A stretch of 46,349 bases of DNA, from contig SHWP01000024.1 of assembly GCA_009693785.1 (NCBI GenBank), positions 1 through 46,349 of the forward strand. The letters run 5' to 3'. This document shows positions 32,558-42,188 of this stretch, one piece after another (positions within the stretch are counted from its first letter, which is position 1; each line of letters opens with the position of its first letter). The notes beneath the pieces are model-generated. The model did no database searches, was not told the origin of the DNA, and saw nothing but the letters and a program-made list of their open reading frames with translations. A program made the translations under genes and the position numbers. The DNA comes from Rhodospirillaceae bacterium (lineage in GTDB: Bacteria > Pseudomonadota > Alphaproteobacteria > Rhodospirillales > Rhodospirillaceae).

Positions 32558-34951
32558 ATGACCACCATGACCGCATTTGCCGACGTTTATCCACAACCCG
32601 CCCGCCAAAGGCTGGTGTCTTCGATGTTCGAACGTTCGGCGACCGCGATTGCGGTTGTCGAGGCATCTGGACATGTCGTTTGGGCAAATGAGGCCTGCCT
32701 TGAACTCATTGGCCTGGATAAATCGGGGCCCGGCGCATCACGATTGCTGGGTCCAGGCACGGTTGGAGAGTCGGAATGGCGTGATCTCGCGTCCGCGATG
32801 GAACTGAACCGGACGTGGCAAGGAGAATTCATGAGCCAGCGCGCCGATGGCGCAACGGCATTGTGTGACGCCACAGTGATTCCGGTCCACCGGGCCAACG
32901 ATAACGAGCCGCGCTGGCTGGTTATTCTGGTGGACCAGAACAAGCGCGGTGACCTCGACCGGGAACTGGCAAAAGGGTTTCCGCTCTATTTCCGCGCTAT
33001 TGAACAGTCAGCCGACGGGCTGCTGGTGATCGACCATCACGGGCGGATTGCTTTCGTCAACGCCGCTGCTGCTGGGTTGTTGGGCGCTACGACCGCATCG
33101 CTACAAGGTCAAGAATTCGGCATGCCTTTCGGGTCGGAGGGCAAAGCGACTGCGATCGAACTTGTGACAGGTAATAAACTCGCGTTCGTTGAAATGCGCA
33201 CGTCCCCCATTGTCTGGGAGGGCGAGGACGCGACCCTGGTCATGCTGCATGACATGACCCAAGTCCGCGACGCCGAAACGGCTTTGTCCCTGCGCACGCA
33301 AGCCATGGAGGCTGTCGCCAACGGCATTTTTACGACGAATCCCCAAGGCATCATCACTTGGGCTAATAGCGCAATGTCGGTCATGTCGGGTTATGCCGCA
33401 GGTGAATTACTTGGCGCGACCGCCGATCTTCTGAAATCCGGCCAACACCCTGACTCCTTTTTCAAGGGCATGTGGGAGAAAACCCGCCGGGGTGAAGTCT
33501 GGCGCGGGCGCGTCACCAGCCGCCACAAGGATGGCCACCTTTATACTGCCGAGCAAACTGTGAGCCCCGTGCGCGATGCCACGGGACGGATCACCCAATA
33601 CGTCACCATCCAAGAAGATATCTCTGAACGTTTGAAGACTCAGGATGAACTGATTCACCTGGCGCAGTACGACACGCTCACAGACCTACCCAATCGTAAT
33701 CTCTTCATGGAGCGTTTGACCTCAGCTCTGGCCCGCGCCAAGCGGGCAGGCGACATGGTGGCGGTGATGTTGCTCGATCTCGATAACTTCAAGTTCGTCA
33801 ACTCTAACTATGGTCATGCGGCAGGCGATAAGTTGCTCGTGACGGCGAAGGAGCGTTTAACCAGCCTGCTGCGTACGACGGATACGCTTGCCCGGCTTGG
33901 TGGCGATGAGTTTGGCATCTTGCTTGAGGGCGTGAAGGATATGGGGGCGGCCAATACCACCATGCGCCGCCTGTTCGATGCGCTGTGGGAACCCGTGACC
34001 CTTGATGGACGAACACTCAAAACCGGAGCGTCTGCGGGCGTGGCGATGTACCTCAAGGACGATACCGAGCCCGGTGTGCTTCTCGCCGATGCCGAGCTTG
34101 CCATGTATCAGGCCAAGTCTCAGGGCCGGCATACGTTGTGTTACTTCGACCGCAACGCCGATATTCGCCTACGCCTGAGCTTGGAGGAAGATTTGCACAC
34201 GGCGTTGGAGCGTGGACAGCTATGGCTTGCTTATCAGCCGCAAGTCGATTTGGTGACGGGCCGAGTCATCGGGGCCGAGGCGTTGATTCGCTGGACCCAT
34301 GAAAAACGTGGCCTCATTCCACCCAACGAATTCATTCCCATCGCCGAGTCCTCGGATTTAATCTTGTCCATCGGTGACTGGATTGTGGGCGAGATTTGCC
34401 GCCAAAGCCGTGAATGGGCCGAGCACGGCTTGCCCAGGTTGCAATTGGGCTTCAATGTCTCGGGCGTTCAGTTCAGGCGGAGTAATCTCCATGATCATGT
34501 CATGGCGACGCTGCTGTCGAGCGGGACACCGATAGATTGCATTGATATCGAGATCACCGAGACGGTGGCCATGGAACGTACGTCGAAAGTGCGCGAGAAC
34601 TTTGGGCGCCTAACAGATGCGGGCGTGAGCTTTTCAATGGATGATTTTGGAACGGGATATTCGTCGTTGTCCAATCTTCAGGCCTTCCCGGTGCGGCGCT
34701 TGAAGGTGGATGGCTCGTTTGTCGCGGGGATTGGCAAAAGAAAAGACGATGAGAAAATCGTCGAGGCGATTATCGGCCTCGGTCATAGCATGGGCCTGCG
34801 TGTGATCGCCGAGGGCGTGGAAACCGCAGAACAAGCCCGCTTTTTGAAGGAACGTGGCTGTGACGAAATTCAAGGTTATTTGGTGTCAAAACCGTTGCCA
34901 CCACCCGTCTTTTCAAAATTCGTCGCGGAATACCCAGGCCTAGCCTCCTAA
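32558..34951 (+). CDS. PAS-PAS-PAS-GGDEF-EAL c-di-GMP enzyme
   Basis: 797 residues from ATG 32558, preceded by GGGAAGAGAG; an in-frame GTG at 32480 is less likely. Three PAS-type sensory domains occupy roughly residues 20-130, 140-255 and 260-385; no membrane segment is visible, so sensing is cytosolic. The diguanylate cyclase domain has an intact GGDEF (near residue 450) and the RxxD inhibitory site five residues before it (RTTDTLARL). The phosphodiesterase domain has EAL (near 573) and DDFGTGYSSL (near 694). Both activities could be functional, with the balance set by the PAS input. It is divergent from the KaiB/receiver pair. Confidence 0.95.
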   Translation: MTTMTAFADVYPQPARQRLVSSMFERSATAIAVVEASGHVVWANEACLELIGLDKSGPGASRLLGPGTVGESEWRDLASAMELNRTWQGEFMSQRADGATALCDATVIPVHRANDNEPRWLVILVDQNKRGDLDRELAKGFPLYFRAIEQSADGLLVIDHHGRIAFVNAAAAGLLGATTASLQGQEFGMPFGSEGKATAIELVTGNKLAFVEMRTSPIVWEGEDATLVMLHDMTQVRDAETALSLRTQAMEAVANGIFTTNPQGIITWANSAMSVMSGYAAGELLGATADLLKSGQHPDSFFKGMWEKTRRGEVWRGRVTSRHKDGHLYTAEQTVSPVRDATGRITQYVTIQEDISERLKTQDELIHLAQYDTLTDLPNRNLFMERLTSALARAKRAGDMVAVMLLDLDNFKFVNSNYGHAAGDKLLVTAKERLTSLLRTTDTLARLGGDEFGILLEGVKDMGAANTTMRRLFDALWEPVTLDGRTLKTGASAGVAMYLKDDTEPGVLLADAELAMYQAKSQGRHTLCYFDRNADIRLRLSLEEDLHTALERGQLWLAYQPQVDLVTGRVIGAEALIRWTHEKRGLIPPNEFIPIAESSDLILSIGDWIVGEICRQSREWAEHGLPRLQLGFNVSGVQFRRSNLHDHVMATLLSSGTPIDCIDIEITETVAMERTSKVRENFGRLTDAGVSFSMDDFGTGYSSLSNLQAFPVRRLKVDGSFVAGIGKRKDDEKIVEAIIGLGHSMGLRVIAEGVETAEQARFLKERGCDEIQGYLVSKPLPPPVFSKFVAEYPGLAS

Positions 34952-35025
34952 TTTTCGCTCTTCGCCTTGAATTAACGCCCTGCACCGATATAACGGTCGC
35001 TTGGCGTAGTGGTTGGAGATGAGTC

Positions 35026-35937
35026 ATGGGTATGCGGCCGGTGGCGAGCATGACGGGTTTTGCGCGCACCGAAGGCCAAGTCGCCTTGCCGGTAGCGCTG
35101 GCGTGGGCGTGGGAGGCGCGTAGCGTCAATAGCAAAAGCCTCGATTTGCGTATCCGCCTGCCTCACGGGTTTGACTCGCTTGATGCTCCCATCCGCAAAC
35201 TTATCGCTGAAATTTTCTCCCGCGGTTCGATTTCCTTGTCGCTTGCCATAACCGGCGAGCCGCAAACCACTGGTGTACGGATTAACGAAGCGGTGTTGGA
35301 TCGCCTGATTGCGGTGGCGGCTAATAAGGCGCAGCACCTGCCCGCTGGTATCGGCCCTGCCAGTTTGGATGGATTGTTGCTTGTGAAGGGCGTGATCGAG
35401 CCTATCGAGCCGCAGCTTGACACCAGTGGTCTGGCTGAACGCGACCGGGTGTTGCTTGAATCCTTGCGTGCGGCGCTACTCGCGTTGGGCAAGGCGAGGG
35501 CTGAAGAAGGCGCCAGACTCAACGTCGTAATCAATCAGCATGTCACACGCTTGCGCGAGTTGACCAATGCGTCGGCTACCTGTGCGTCGGCTCAACCAGC
35601 CGCCATCAAAGCCCGTTTCGAGCGCCAAATCGCCGAGTTCACTTCTGGCTCGATTACCCTGACGCCTGAACGCCTAGCGCAAGAAGTCGCTTTACTGGCC
35701 GTCAAAGCCGATATTCGCGAGGAAATTGACCGCCTCAAGGCCCATTTGGACCAGGCCGCCGAGCTTATCGATACGGGCGGGCCCTGTGGCCGTCGGCTCG
35801 ATTTTCTTAGCCAGGAACTGAACCGTGAGGCCAATACCCTGTGCTCTAAATCCCAAGAGGTGGAGTTGACCCGGATTGGCCTTGACCTCAAAGCAACGAT
35901 TGATCAATTGCGCGAGCAAATCCAGAATATCGAATGA
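35026..35937 (+). CDS. yicC: YicC-family endoribonuclease
   Basis: 303 residues with the YicC N-terminal motif VASMTGFARTEG and SVNSKSLDLRIRLP, and the C-terminal DUF1732 part ending with DIREEIDRLKAHLDQ, GRRLDFLSQELNREANTLCSKS. The E. coli protein is an endoribonuclease that acts on some small RNAs. GGAG lies seven bases before the ATG. It is followed after 13 bases by gmk, the conserved order; mltG, normally next to it, has been separated by the accessory block. Confidence 0.95.
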   Translation: MGMRPVASMTGFARTEGQVALPVALAWAWEARSVNSKSLDLRIRLPHGFDSLDAPIRKLIAEIFSRGSISLSLAITGEPQTTGVRINEAVLDRLIAVAANKAQHLPAGIGPASLDGLLLVKGVIEPIEPQLDTSGLAERDRVLLESLRAALLALGKARAEEGARLNVVINQHVTRLRELTNASATCASAQPAAIKARFERQIAEFTSGSITLTPERLAQEVALLAVKADIREEIDRLKAHLDQAAELIDTGGPCGRRLDFLSQELNREANTLCSKSQEVELTRIGLDLKATIDQLREQIQNIE

Positions 35938-35950
35938 TCTTGGGGTAAAC

Positions 35951-36586
35951 GTGGCCGATCAAAACTTAAGACGCCGTGGATTGATGTTGGTGCTGTCCTC
36001 GCCCTCGGGTGCGGGCAAAACCACAATTTCACGCGCGTTGCTCAAGGCCGATACCAACCTTGTATTATCGGTGTCTGCCACCACGCGTTCCCCGCGGCCA
36101 GGCGAATCCGATGGCATGGATTATTATTTTGTGTCGGTCGCGCAATTTCAGCGGATGAAATCCGACGGGGAATTCCTCGAAAACGCCCGCGTGCTCGACA
36201 ACTTCTACGGCACACCCCGCGTGCACGTGGAGAAGCAACTCTCGGCCGGCCATGACGTGTTGTTTGATATTGATTGGCAAGGCACGCAGCAGTTGCGCGA
36301 GAATGCACGTGACGACTTGGTCAGCGTCTTTATTCTTCCGCCATCATTGGCTGAGTTAGAGCACCGCTTACGTGGCCGCGCCCAAGACACCGATTCTGTT
36401 GTGCGCAAACGCATGGCGCGAGCCTCGGATGAAATGAGCCATTGGCCGGAATACGATTACGTCGTCGTCAATACCGATATCGACAATAGCATTTCCCAAG
36501 TTCAAACGATTCTCGTGGCTGAACGTCTTAAGCGTGCCCGGCAAATCGGTTTGGGTGAGTTCGTTAAAGGTATGCGCGGCGCCTAA
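35951..36586 (+). CDS. gmk: Guanylate kinase
   Basis: 211 residues from GTG 35951 (VADQNLRRRG); an ATG at 35984 would start inside the first strand and is unlikely. P-loop SSPSGAGKTT, the GMP-binding region SATTRSPRPGESDGMDYYFVS, and NFYGTPRVHVEKQL followed by DIDWQGTQQL are all present. It converts GMP and ATP to GDP and ADP. Convergent with rsmA, with 10 bases between stops and no strong terminator. Confidence 0.97.
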   Translation: MADQNLRRRGLMLVLSSPSGAGKTTISRALLKADTNLVLSVSATTRSPRPGESDGMDYYFVSVAQFQRMKSDGEFLENARVLDNFYGTPRVHVEKQLSAGHDVLFDIDWQGTQQLRENARDDLVSVFILPPSLAELEHRLRGRAQDTDSVVRKRMARASDEMSHWPEYDYVVVNTDIDNSISQVQTILVAERLKRARQIGLGEFVKGMRGA

Positions 36587-36596
36587 TTGCGCGCCT

Positions 36597-37433
36597 TTAC
36601 TTTGCAATTGCCCGTGCGAGTGCACAGAATTGCTCGACACTTAAGCTTTCGGCGCGGTCTTCAGGGTTAATGCCCACGGACTCGCACAACCCAGCGCCAT
36701 CCTTGAACCCATTATCTAGCGCCAAAGTTTTCAAGCTTTGGCGCAGCATCTTACGCCGTTGGCCGAAGGCGGCTGCCGTCGCGCGCTCAATGTCTGCCTT
36801 CTCGGCTGGGAAGCGTGGCTTTGCTAATGGACTAAGTTGGACGACAGTTGACTCGACCTGTGGCGGGGGCGTGAAAGCCTGAGGCCCGATGCGAAACAAC
36901 GGTCTCACATCACATAGCCACTGCACCAGCACGCTGAGCCGTCCGTAGGTTTTCGAGCCAGGGGACGCGACCAGCCGGTCGCCAACCTCGCTTTGGAACA
37001 TCAGCGTCATCGACTGAAATGCCGCAGCATGATCGAGCCAACCGATCAATAATTCGGTGCCGATGTTGTAAGGCAAGTTCGCAACGATCCGGCGCGGAGA
37101 ATCGCCGAGTTCATGGGCGCCGAGGGTTAGAGCATCACCCCAGAGCACGTCTAATTTTCCGGGGTACGCGGCGGCTAGCTCTGCCAGGATGGGGCGGCAA
37201 CGCTGGTCGCGTTCGACCGCGATCACGTTGGCCCCGCCTGCCAACAGCGCCCGCGTTAAGCCGCCGGGTCCGGGGCCAATCTCGATGGTGGTGCCTTTGC
37301 TGAGATCACCGCCTGCGCGAGCAATTTTAGACGTCAGGTTAAGGTCCAGCAGGAAGTGTTGACCGAGTTTCTTATCGGCACGCAGATCGTGCCTGGCCAG
37401 CACATCGCGCAATGGCGGTAGGGGGTCGTTCAT
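36597..37433 (-). CDS. rsmA: 16S rRNA dimethyladenosine transferase
   Basis: 278 residues with the KsgA motifs: [10 protein letters not shown] near the N-terminus, the SAM-binding [15 protein letters not shown], and the catalytic [13 protein letters not shown]-terminal helical domain follows. It dimethylates two adjacent adenosines at the 3' end of 16S rRNA in late 30S assembly. It is the last gene of lptF-lptD-surA-pdxA-rsmA and starts 3 bases after pdxA. Confidence 0.97.
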   Translation of the reverse strand: MNDPLPPLRDVLARHDLRADKKLGQHFLLDLNLTSKIARAGGDLSKGTTIEIGPGPGGLTRALLAGGANVIAVERDQRCRPILAELAAAYPGKLDVLWGDALTLGAHELGDSPRRIVANLPYNIGTELLIGWLDHAAAFQSMTLMFQSEVGDRLVASPGSKTYGRLSVLVQWLCDVRPLFRIGPQAFTPPPQVESTVVQLSPLAKPRFPAEKADIERATAAAFGQRRKMLRQSLKTLALDNGFKDGAGLCESVGINPEDRAESLSVEQFCALARAIAK

Positions 37434-37436
37434 ATC

Positions 37437-38459
37437 TTAGCGCGCAGCGGCTCGGCGGCTGGCGATGCGCCAGGCCAGATTGAGGGCGGCCATCATGCTC
37501 GTGGCATCGGCCACGGCTTTCGCGGCGATATCCAAGGCCGTTCCATGGTCGGGGGAAGTGCGAACGAACGGTAGGCCCAGGGTTACGTTTACGCCCCCAA
37601 CAAAGTCGATGGTCTTGAGCGGTACGAGCGCTTGGTCGTGGTACATGCACAAGACCGCGTCATATGTTGCCCGGGCCTGGGCGTGAAACAACGTATCGGC
37701 GGGGGCTGGGCCGGTGACGTCGATGCCACCCGCGCGAAGTTGTGCAACGGCCGGGGCTATGATTCGGGTTTCATCATCACCCATTTTGCCATTTTCACCG
37801 GCATGGGGGTTGAGGGCTGCAACAGCCAGGCGCGGTGCTGCGATGCCGAAGTCAGTTTTCAGCGCATAAGCTGTGGTGCGGCCAGCATGCACAATGGCTG
37901 CGGTGGTTAGTGATGATGCCACTCGGCTGAGCGGTAAATGAACCGTGACGGGGACAACGCGCAGCGGCGGCACAGGGCGCTCTGCGGCGAGCATCATCAC
38001 TGCATGCGTCCCACCGGCAAGATGGCCGAGGTATTCGGTATGCCCTGGAAATGCGAACCCCACATCTTGCAGCGCGCTTTTTTGAATCGGATTGGTCACC
38101 ATGGCGCACGCCTGATTGGTGCGTACCAACTCCACGGCTCGGTCAATCGAGCCAATCACGGCCTTAGCTGTCAATGAATTGGGCACGCCAAGCTGAAAGT
38201 CGACGCTCTGCGTCTGGGCTATTTCAAGAACGGGCAAGGCTCGTGGGAAAATTGCCGCGGCCTCTGCAGCCGTGCCGATTCGTTCTACAGGGACTTCAAG
38301 CCCAAGGGTTTTGGCCAGGCGTGACAGCCGGGCGACACCATCAATCACAAAAAAGGCCGGGCCTTGGCCTTGGTGCCTGTCCAGCCATGCCTTCAGGGTG
38401 GTTTCACCGCCGATGCCTGCAGGTTCGCCCATCGTCACGGCGATTGGGGCTAGGGTCAT
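37437..38459 (-). CDS. pdxA: 4-hydroxythreonine-4-phosphate dehydrogenase
   Basis: 340 residues from ATG 38459 (MTLAPIAVTMGEPAGIG). Family motifs: MGEPAGIG, TNPIQKSAL, the metal-binding His in FPGHTEYL, NPHAGENG and the substrate loop MYHDQALVPLKTI, then TSPDHGTALDIA. It oxidises 4-phosphohydroxy-threonine in pyridoxal phosphate synthesis. A TTG 12 bases upstream is the only other start. It sits between surA and rsmA, as in many proteobacteria. Confidence 0.96.
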   Translation of the reverse strand: MTLAPIAVTMGEPAGIGGETTLKAWLDRHQGQGPAFFVIDGVARLSRLAKTLGLEVPVERIGTAAEAAAIFPRALPVLEIAQTQSVDFQLGVPNSLTAKAVIGSIDRAVELVRTNQACAMVTNPIQKSALQDVGFAFPGHTEYLGHLAGGTHAVMMLAAERPVPPLRVVPVTVHLPLSRVASSLTTAAIVHAGRTTAYALKTDFGIAAPRLAVAALNPHAGENGKMGDDETRIIAPAVAQLRAGGIDVTGPAPADTLFHAQARATYDAVLCMYHDQALVPLKTIDFVGGVNVTLGLPFVRTSPDHGTALDIAAKAVADATSMMAALNLAWRIASRRAAAR

Positions 38460-38481
38460 CGTCAGGCCCAATTCGCCAGTA

Positions 38482-39750
38482 TTAGATGCGAACGTCGACC
38501 AGCGCTTGACGGCGCAGGTCGCGAATTTTTTGTCGTGCGAGGTTTTCCAGCTTATCGTTCTCTAGCTTGCCTTGAATCTGTTCTTCGTCAGGCAGGCCGC
38601 TATCGTCTTGACGCGAGCAAACCATCACGAACAGCCGTGCACCGGTGATCTCAAGCGGCGGGCTCATACGATTAACCGGCAACGGGGCAACTGCGTTACG
38701 TACCGTCCCAGGCAGGCCCCCGACGCGCAAGGCTTCCACGGGCCCCGAGCCAGGCCCGCCATTGCGTTTGGCGAAATCGTTCATTTGGGCGCAGCTGACG
38801 ACCGAGGTTGTCAACGTATTGCTGATCTGGGCGATTTGAACGGGGTCCATGGCGCGCCCGCCAATGGTTGGCAAATAAATCTGGCTGAGCGTGACAATCG
38901 ACATCATGGCGTCGGGCGCACCAGCGGCGCGCCGGCCACGCAAGGCGAGGATATGATAACCTGTCGAGCTACGGATGGGCTCGGAAATTTCATTGGGCTC
39001 CATCGCCGCTACCGCGCGGTCGAGCTCGTCTTCCAGCTCGCCTTGCAACACCCAGCCAAGATCGCCGCCTACAGCAGCGGTGGGGCTTTGCGAGAACTGT
39101 TGCGCCAATGCGGGGAAGGGCGTGTTGCCGCGCGCTTGCTGAACCAGGCGGTCGGTAATTTGCCGCACATCGGCTTCGTTCGTGGTGGCATTCACGGGCA
39201 AGAAAATTTCCGACAGCCAATGCTCGGGGCGGCCTTGGTTGGCCTTAAGCCGCTCCATCACGTTCTTTACTTCTTCGGGCGCGACCAAAACATTGCGGCG
39301 TAATTCTTGGCGGACGACCTTCACCCAGGCGACGTCGGCCTCGATTTGCGCGAACAGCGTGCTCATATCCACGCCACGCTCTTCCAAAAGTTTCCGGAAC
39401 GAGCCTGGTTGCATGCCGTTTTGGTTTTCGATCATCTCCACCGCTTGACGGACTTCGGGCTCGGTGGTGGTAATTTTCAGGCGTTTGGCTTCTTGCAGCT
39501 TCAAGCGCTCTTCGATCAGGCTTTGAATCACTTGGGGCAGGATGCGCCGCTGAATGTCGGGTGTGTTTTCCATGCCCGACGTGGCCACGAACATGCCCAA
39601 GCGCGCTTGCACGTCAAAAACAGTGATGATGTCCTCGTTCACGACCGCGGCAATACCCATGGCGCCGTCCTGAGCACATGCCGGGCTACCCACGGCCATC
39701 GTGATGGCGGTGATCAGGGCGGCAACGAGTTGAGTAAGCTGCGATTTCAT
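38482..39750 (-). CDS. surA: Periplasmic chaperone and peptidyl-prolyl isomerase SurA
   Basis: 422 residues from ATG 39750 with a signal peptide (MKSQLTQLVAALITAITMAV) cleaved near SPACAQ. The N-terminal SurA domain (AAVVNEDIITVFDVQARLG, then LIEERLKLQEAKRL) is followed by a parvulin domain (WLSEIFLPV to GYHILALRGRR). Only one parvulin domain is clearly recognisable, as is common in alphaproteobacteria, whereas E. coli has two. It escorts outer-membrane proteins, including LptD, across the periplasm. A longer in-frame extension upstream (to 39948) is Arg-rich and not credible. Confidence 0.93.
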   Translation of the reverse strand: MKSQLTQLVAALITAITMAVGSPACAQDGAMGIAAVVNEDIITVFDVQARLGMFVATSGMENTPDIQRRILPQVIQSLIEERLKLQEAKRLKITTTEPEVRQAVEMIENQNGMQPGSFRKLLEERGVDMSTLFAQIEADVAWVKVVRQELRRNVLVAPEEVKNVMERLKANQGRPEHWLSEIFLPVNATTNEADVRQITDRLVQQARGNTPFPALAQQFSQSPTAAVGGDLGWVLQGELEDELDRAVAAMEPNEISEPIRSSTGYHILALRGRRAAGAPDAMMSIVTLSQIYLPTIGGRAMDPVQIAQISNTLTTSVVSCAQMNDFAKRNGGPGSGPVEALRVGGLPGTVRNAVAPLPVNRMSPPLEITGARLFVMVCSRQDDSGLPDEEQIQGKLENDKLENLARQKIRDLRRQALVDVRI

Positions 39751-39817
39751 TCCAATACGGCACCAGTGGGGGCGGGAAGCGGCGCTAACATAATGACGAA
39801 CGATGGCGAAAACTAGA

Positions 39818-39831
39818 CTGCGTAAACGCAG
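39818..39831. promoter_or_regulatory. Perfect 14-base palindrome in the lptD-surA gap
   Basis: CTGCGT-AA-ACGCAG lies about 70 bases before the surA start, in the 246-base space after lptD. It could be an operator of a dimeric regulator. Nothing else of note was seen in this gap. Confidence 0.3.
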
Positions 39832-39996
39832 CAATTCCAAGGGTTTTGCTGCGATTCTGGGCGGTAGCGTAACACCACAAGGGCATGACGGCCTAAATAG
39901 TCCTTGGCGCGCCTGTCGCCTGCGGCATCGTCTTTGGCAACGCCTCAATCGTTGAAATAGCGTTCGCCCTCATCCGTACCGGCACATCGAAACGCC

Positions 39997-42138
39997 TCAG
40001 CGTTGCGCGCCGACGCCGGTGTTGAAGCGGATGTCACCAATGGTCTTCAGATTAAATCGCAACAGCACGGTGAACCCCTTTTTGAAATCGCGGTCCTCGG
40101 TGTTGTCGTCAGCCAAATCGAGCCCAAAGATGAAACACTCATCTTCGTATGTGAACCCAAACGCAGTGCGGATGCTACCGCCGCCGGGGCTTAGGTCTTG
40201 GCGATGACTGGCATTCAAACTCCAATACTGCGATAGCCGCGTCGACACCGTTGTGAATAACTCTTCGCGATCGCCGGCCAGGGGATTGGCCGGATCGCCT
40301 TGCTGATTGTAAATGTAACTAACACCTAGTTTCGCGATCTCGGGCCCAACAGACGTTGCCAGCTCGTAGCGCCGTCCCGTAAAGCTGTCCTTGTCGAGCC
40401 GGAAGCGGTACATCAGGTTGATATAGGGGTTGGGGCTTGCGTCAATGCGTCCGACAATATCGGATAGCTTGCCGTTCAAACCCGAGAGCGGCGAGAACAC
40501 ATTGTCCCGGCTGAATCTGTAACTTTGCCCAGCGAACGCCGAAATGTTGCCGCCCGCCCCGCCGTAGGCCGCCCAGCGCAGGCCATAATTGATGCGCGCG
40601 CCGCCTTCGACGCGGTCATATCCCGTGAACCTTTGCGTTTCGAATAGGTTCGAATCATCGAACTCTAAATCGCGGCTGTCTTCATTGGGTATGTCTTCAG
40701 GGTTTTGGCCATGCGGACTCACCACTGCCATCAGGGTGGGCTCCAAGAACTGATGAACGCGTCCATCGTTGCGTATTAACGGGAACTTCCATTCCAATGA
40801 CGCCTCGGGAACTACTCGCCCAGCAGTACCGGTGAATTTGTCGCGCCTTGACGGCCGCACGACATCGCGCACGTAATAGCCATCGCCGCGCAGCGTCGCA
40901 CGAAGCGTATAGATATCACCCAGCGGACTCGTGAACGGCAGATGCCAGCCCGCCGTCGCTGACAACCGGTTGCTGTCGCTGCCATCCTCGCGCAGCAGCA
41001 CCAGCGCATTCGCATCCGCCGTGAAGTAACCGCCGCGTCCAGTCTGATCACCGACAAAATTATACTGCAACAGCGGCGCAATGATCGGCGTCGTTCCCGC
41101 CACGGCTGTCCGGCGCTGCCGTTGGAAGTAGTAGGTATTGGCGGAGAAATAAGAGCGGTGCGAGAAACGCTCGGCATAGGCGTTCGTCGTTAGCCAGGTG
41201 GGCGCGTCGAAGTTATAGCGGCGCAAGTAAGTGCGGTCCGATGCCAAATGCACGTCAGCTCCGCTGCGCCATTTATCATCCATGTCCCAGCGTAAGCGCC
41301 CGCGAACATGGCCGCGCGCATCTTGGTTGGAGTCGCTGTCGTCGCCTACGGCGCTCCCGAACACGCGCAACTCTGCATTAGCGAAACGCTGGCGGTACTC
41401 GCCTGTGAGACCCTTGCCCGCGCCCGTGGTGATCAGGGGGCTTAAGGTTGCGTCGCGATCAGGCGCGATGTTGAAATAATAGGGCTGTGCAAAGGACAGT
41501 CCCAAATTTCGCCCGCCGCTGATCACAGGCAGCAACAGCCCGCTCTTACGCCCGGATGTCGGGTCGGGGTGGGCCAAATAGGGCGTGTAAAATACCGGAA
41601 TGCCCAGCATTTCCACCCAGGCGTTGCGGTAATAGACCATCTCTTCTTCTGAATCATGGCGCACGCGGCCGGCCTTAATTTGCCAAACCGGATCGCGGCC
41701 CTCACAAATATCGCAGGCGGAATACACCGCCTCGCGCATTTCGTTGTAGCGGCCTTCGCTGCGGCGGAATTCGCGGCTTGCCAGGCGTGATTTATCGGCC
41801 AGCAGCATACGCACTTCACTGGCTACGCCGTCTTTCAGGTCGCCTTTGATCTCAAGGCGGTCGAAAAACATCACACTGCCGTTTTTGTCGAGCAAGCTGA
41901 CATTGCCCTGGGCGGTGGCGACGTCGGTGACGCGATTGTAAATAATGGTATCGGCCAACAGCACCCGGCCATCGCGCTCAATCTCAACCCGGCCCACGGC
42001 GCGCAGCGTATCGGAGGCATCGTCGTAATTCATCTCGTCGGCTTGCAGCAGGGTGCGCTCTGAGGCGGGCTGCTGGGCCATGGCAACGCCAGACGCGATG
42101 CAACCCAAGCCCAACATCAGGACACAGCGGCGAAGCAT
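39997..42138 (-). CDS. lptD: LPS-assembly protein LptD
   Basis: 713 residues from ATG 42138, which gives a clean signal peptide (MLRRCVLMLGLGCIASGVAMA). In-frame starts at 42156 (ATG) and 42168 (GTG) are possible. The N-terminal OstA/LptA-like jellyroll (LLQADEMNYDDASDTLRAVGRVEI) would receive LPS from LptA. The rest is a large beta barrel with the LptD motif YRNAWVEMLGIPVFYTPYLAHPDPTSGRKSGLLLP. A Cys pair in SACDICEG may form a disulfide. LptD, with LptE, inserts LPS into the outer leaflet. It lies 50 bases after lptF. Confidence 0.95.
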   Translation of the reverse strand: MLRRCVLMLGLGCIASGVAMAQQPASERTLLQADEMNYDDASDTLRAVGRVEIERDGRVLLADTIIYNRVTDVATAQGNVSLLDKNGSVMFFDRLEIKGDLKDGVASEVRMLLADKSRLASREFRRSEGRYNEMREAVYSACDICEGRDPVWQIKAGRVRHDSEEEMVYYRNAWVEMLGIPVFYTPYLAHPDPTSGRKSGLLLPVISGGRNLGLSFAQPYYFNIAPDRDATLSPLITTGAGKGLTGEYRQRFANAELRVFGSAVGDDSDSNQDARGHVRGRLRWDMDDKWRSGADVHLASDRTYLRRYNFDAPTWLTTNAYAERFSHRSYFSANTYYFQRQRRTAVAGTTPIIAPLLQYNFVGDQTGRGGYFTADANALVLLREDGSDSNRLSATAGWHLPFTSPLGDIYTLRATLRGDGYYVRDVVRPSRRDKFTGTAGRVVPEASLEWKFPLIRNDGRVHQFLEPTLMAVVSPHGQNPEDIPNEDSRDLEFDDSNLFETQRFTGYDRVEGGARINYGLRWAAYGGAGGNISAFAGQSYRFSRDNVFSPLSGLNGKLSDIVGRIDASPNPYINLMYRFRLDKDSFTGRRYELATSVGPEIAKLGVSYIYNQQGDPANPLAGDREELFTTVSTRLSQYWSLNASHRQDLSPGGGSIRTAFGFTYEDECFIFGLDLADDNTEDRDFKKGFTVLLRFNLKTIGDIRFNTGVGAQR

Positions 42139-42188
42139 GACCAAACCAAAAACCATCACAACCAACACAACTCACAAATCCGGGCAAT

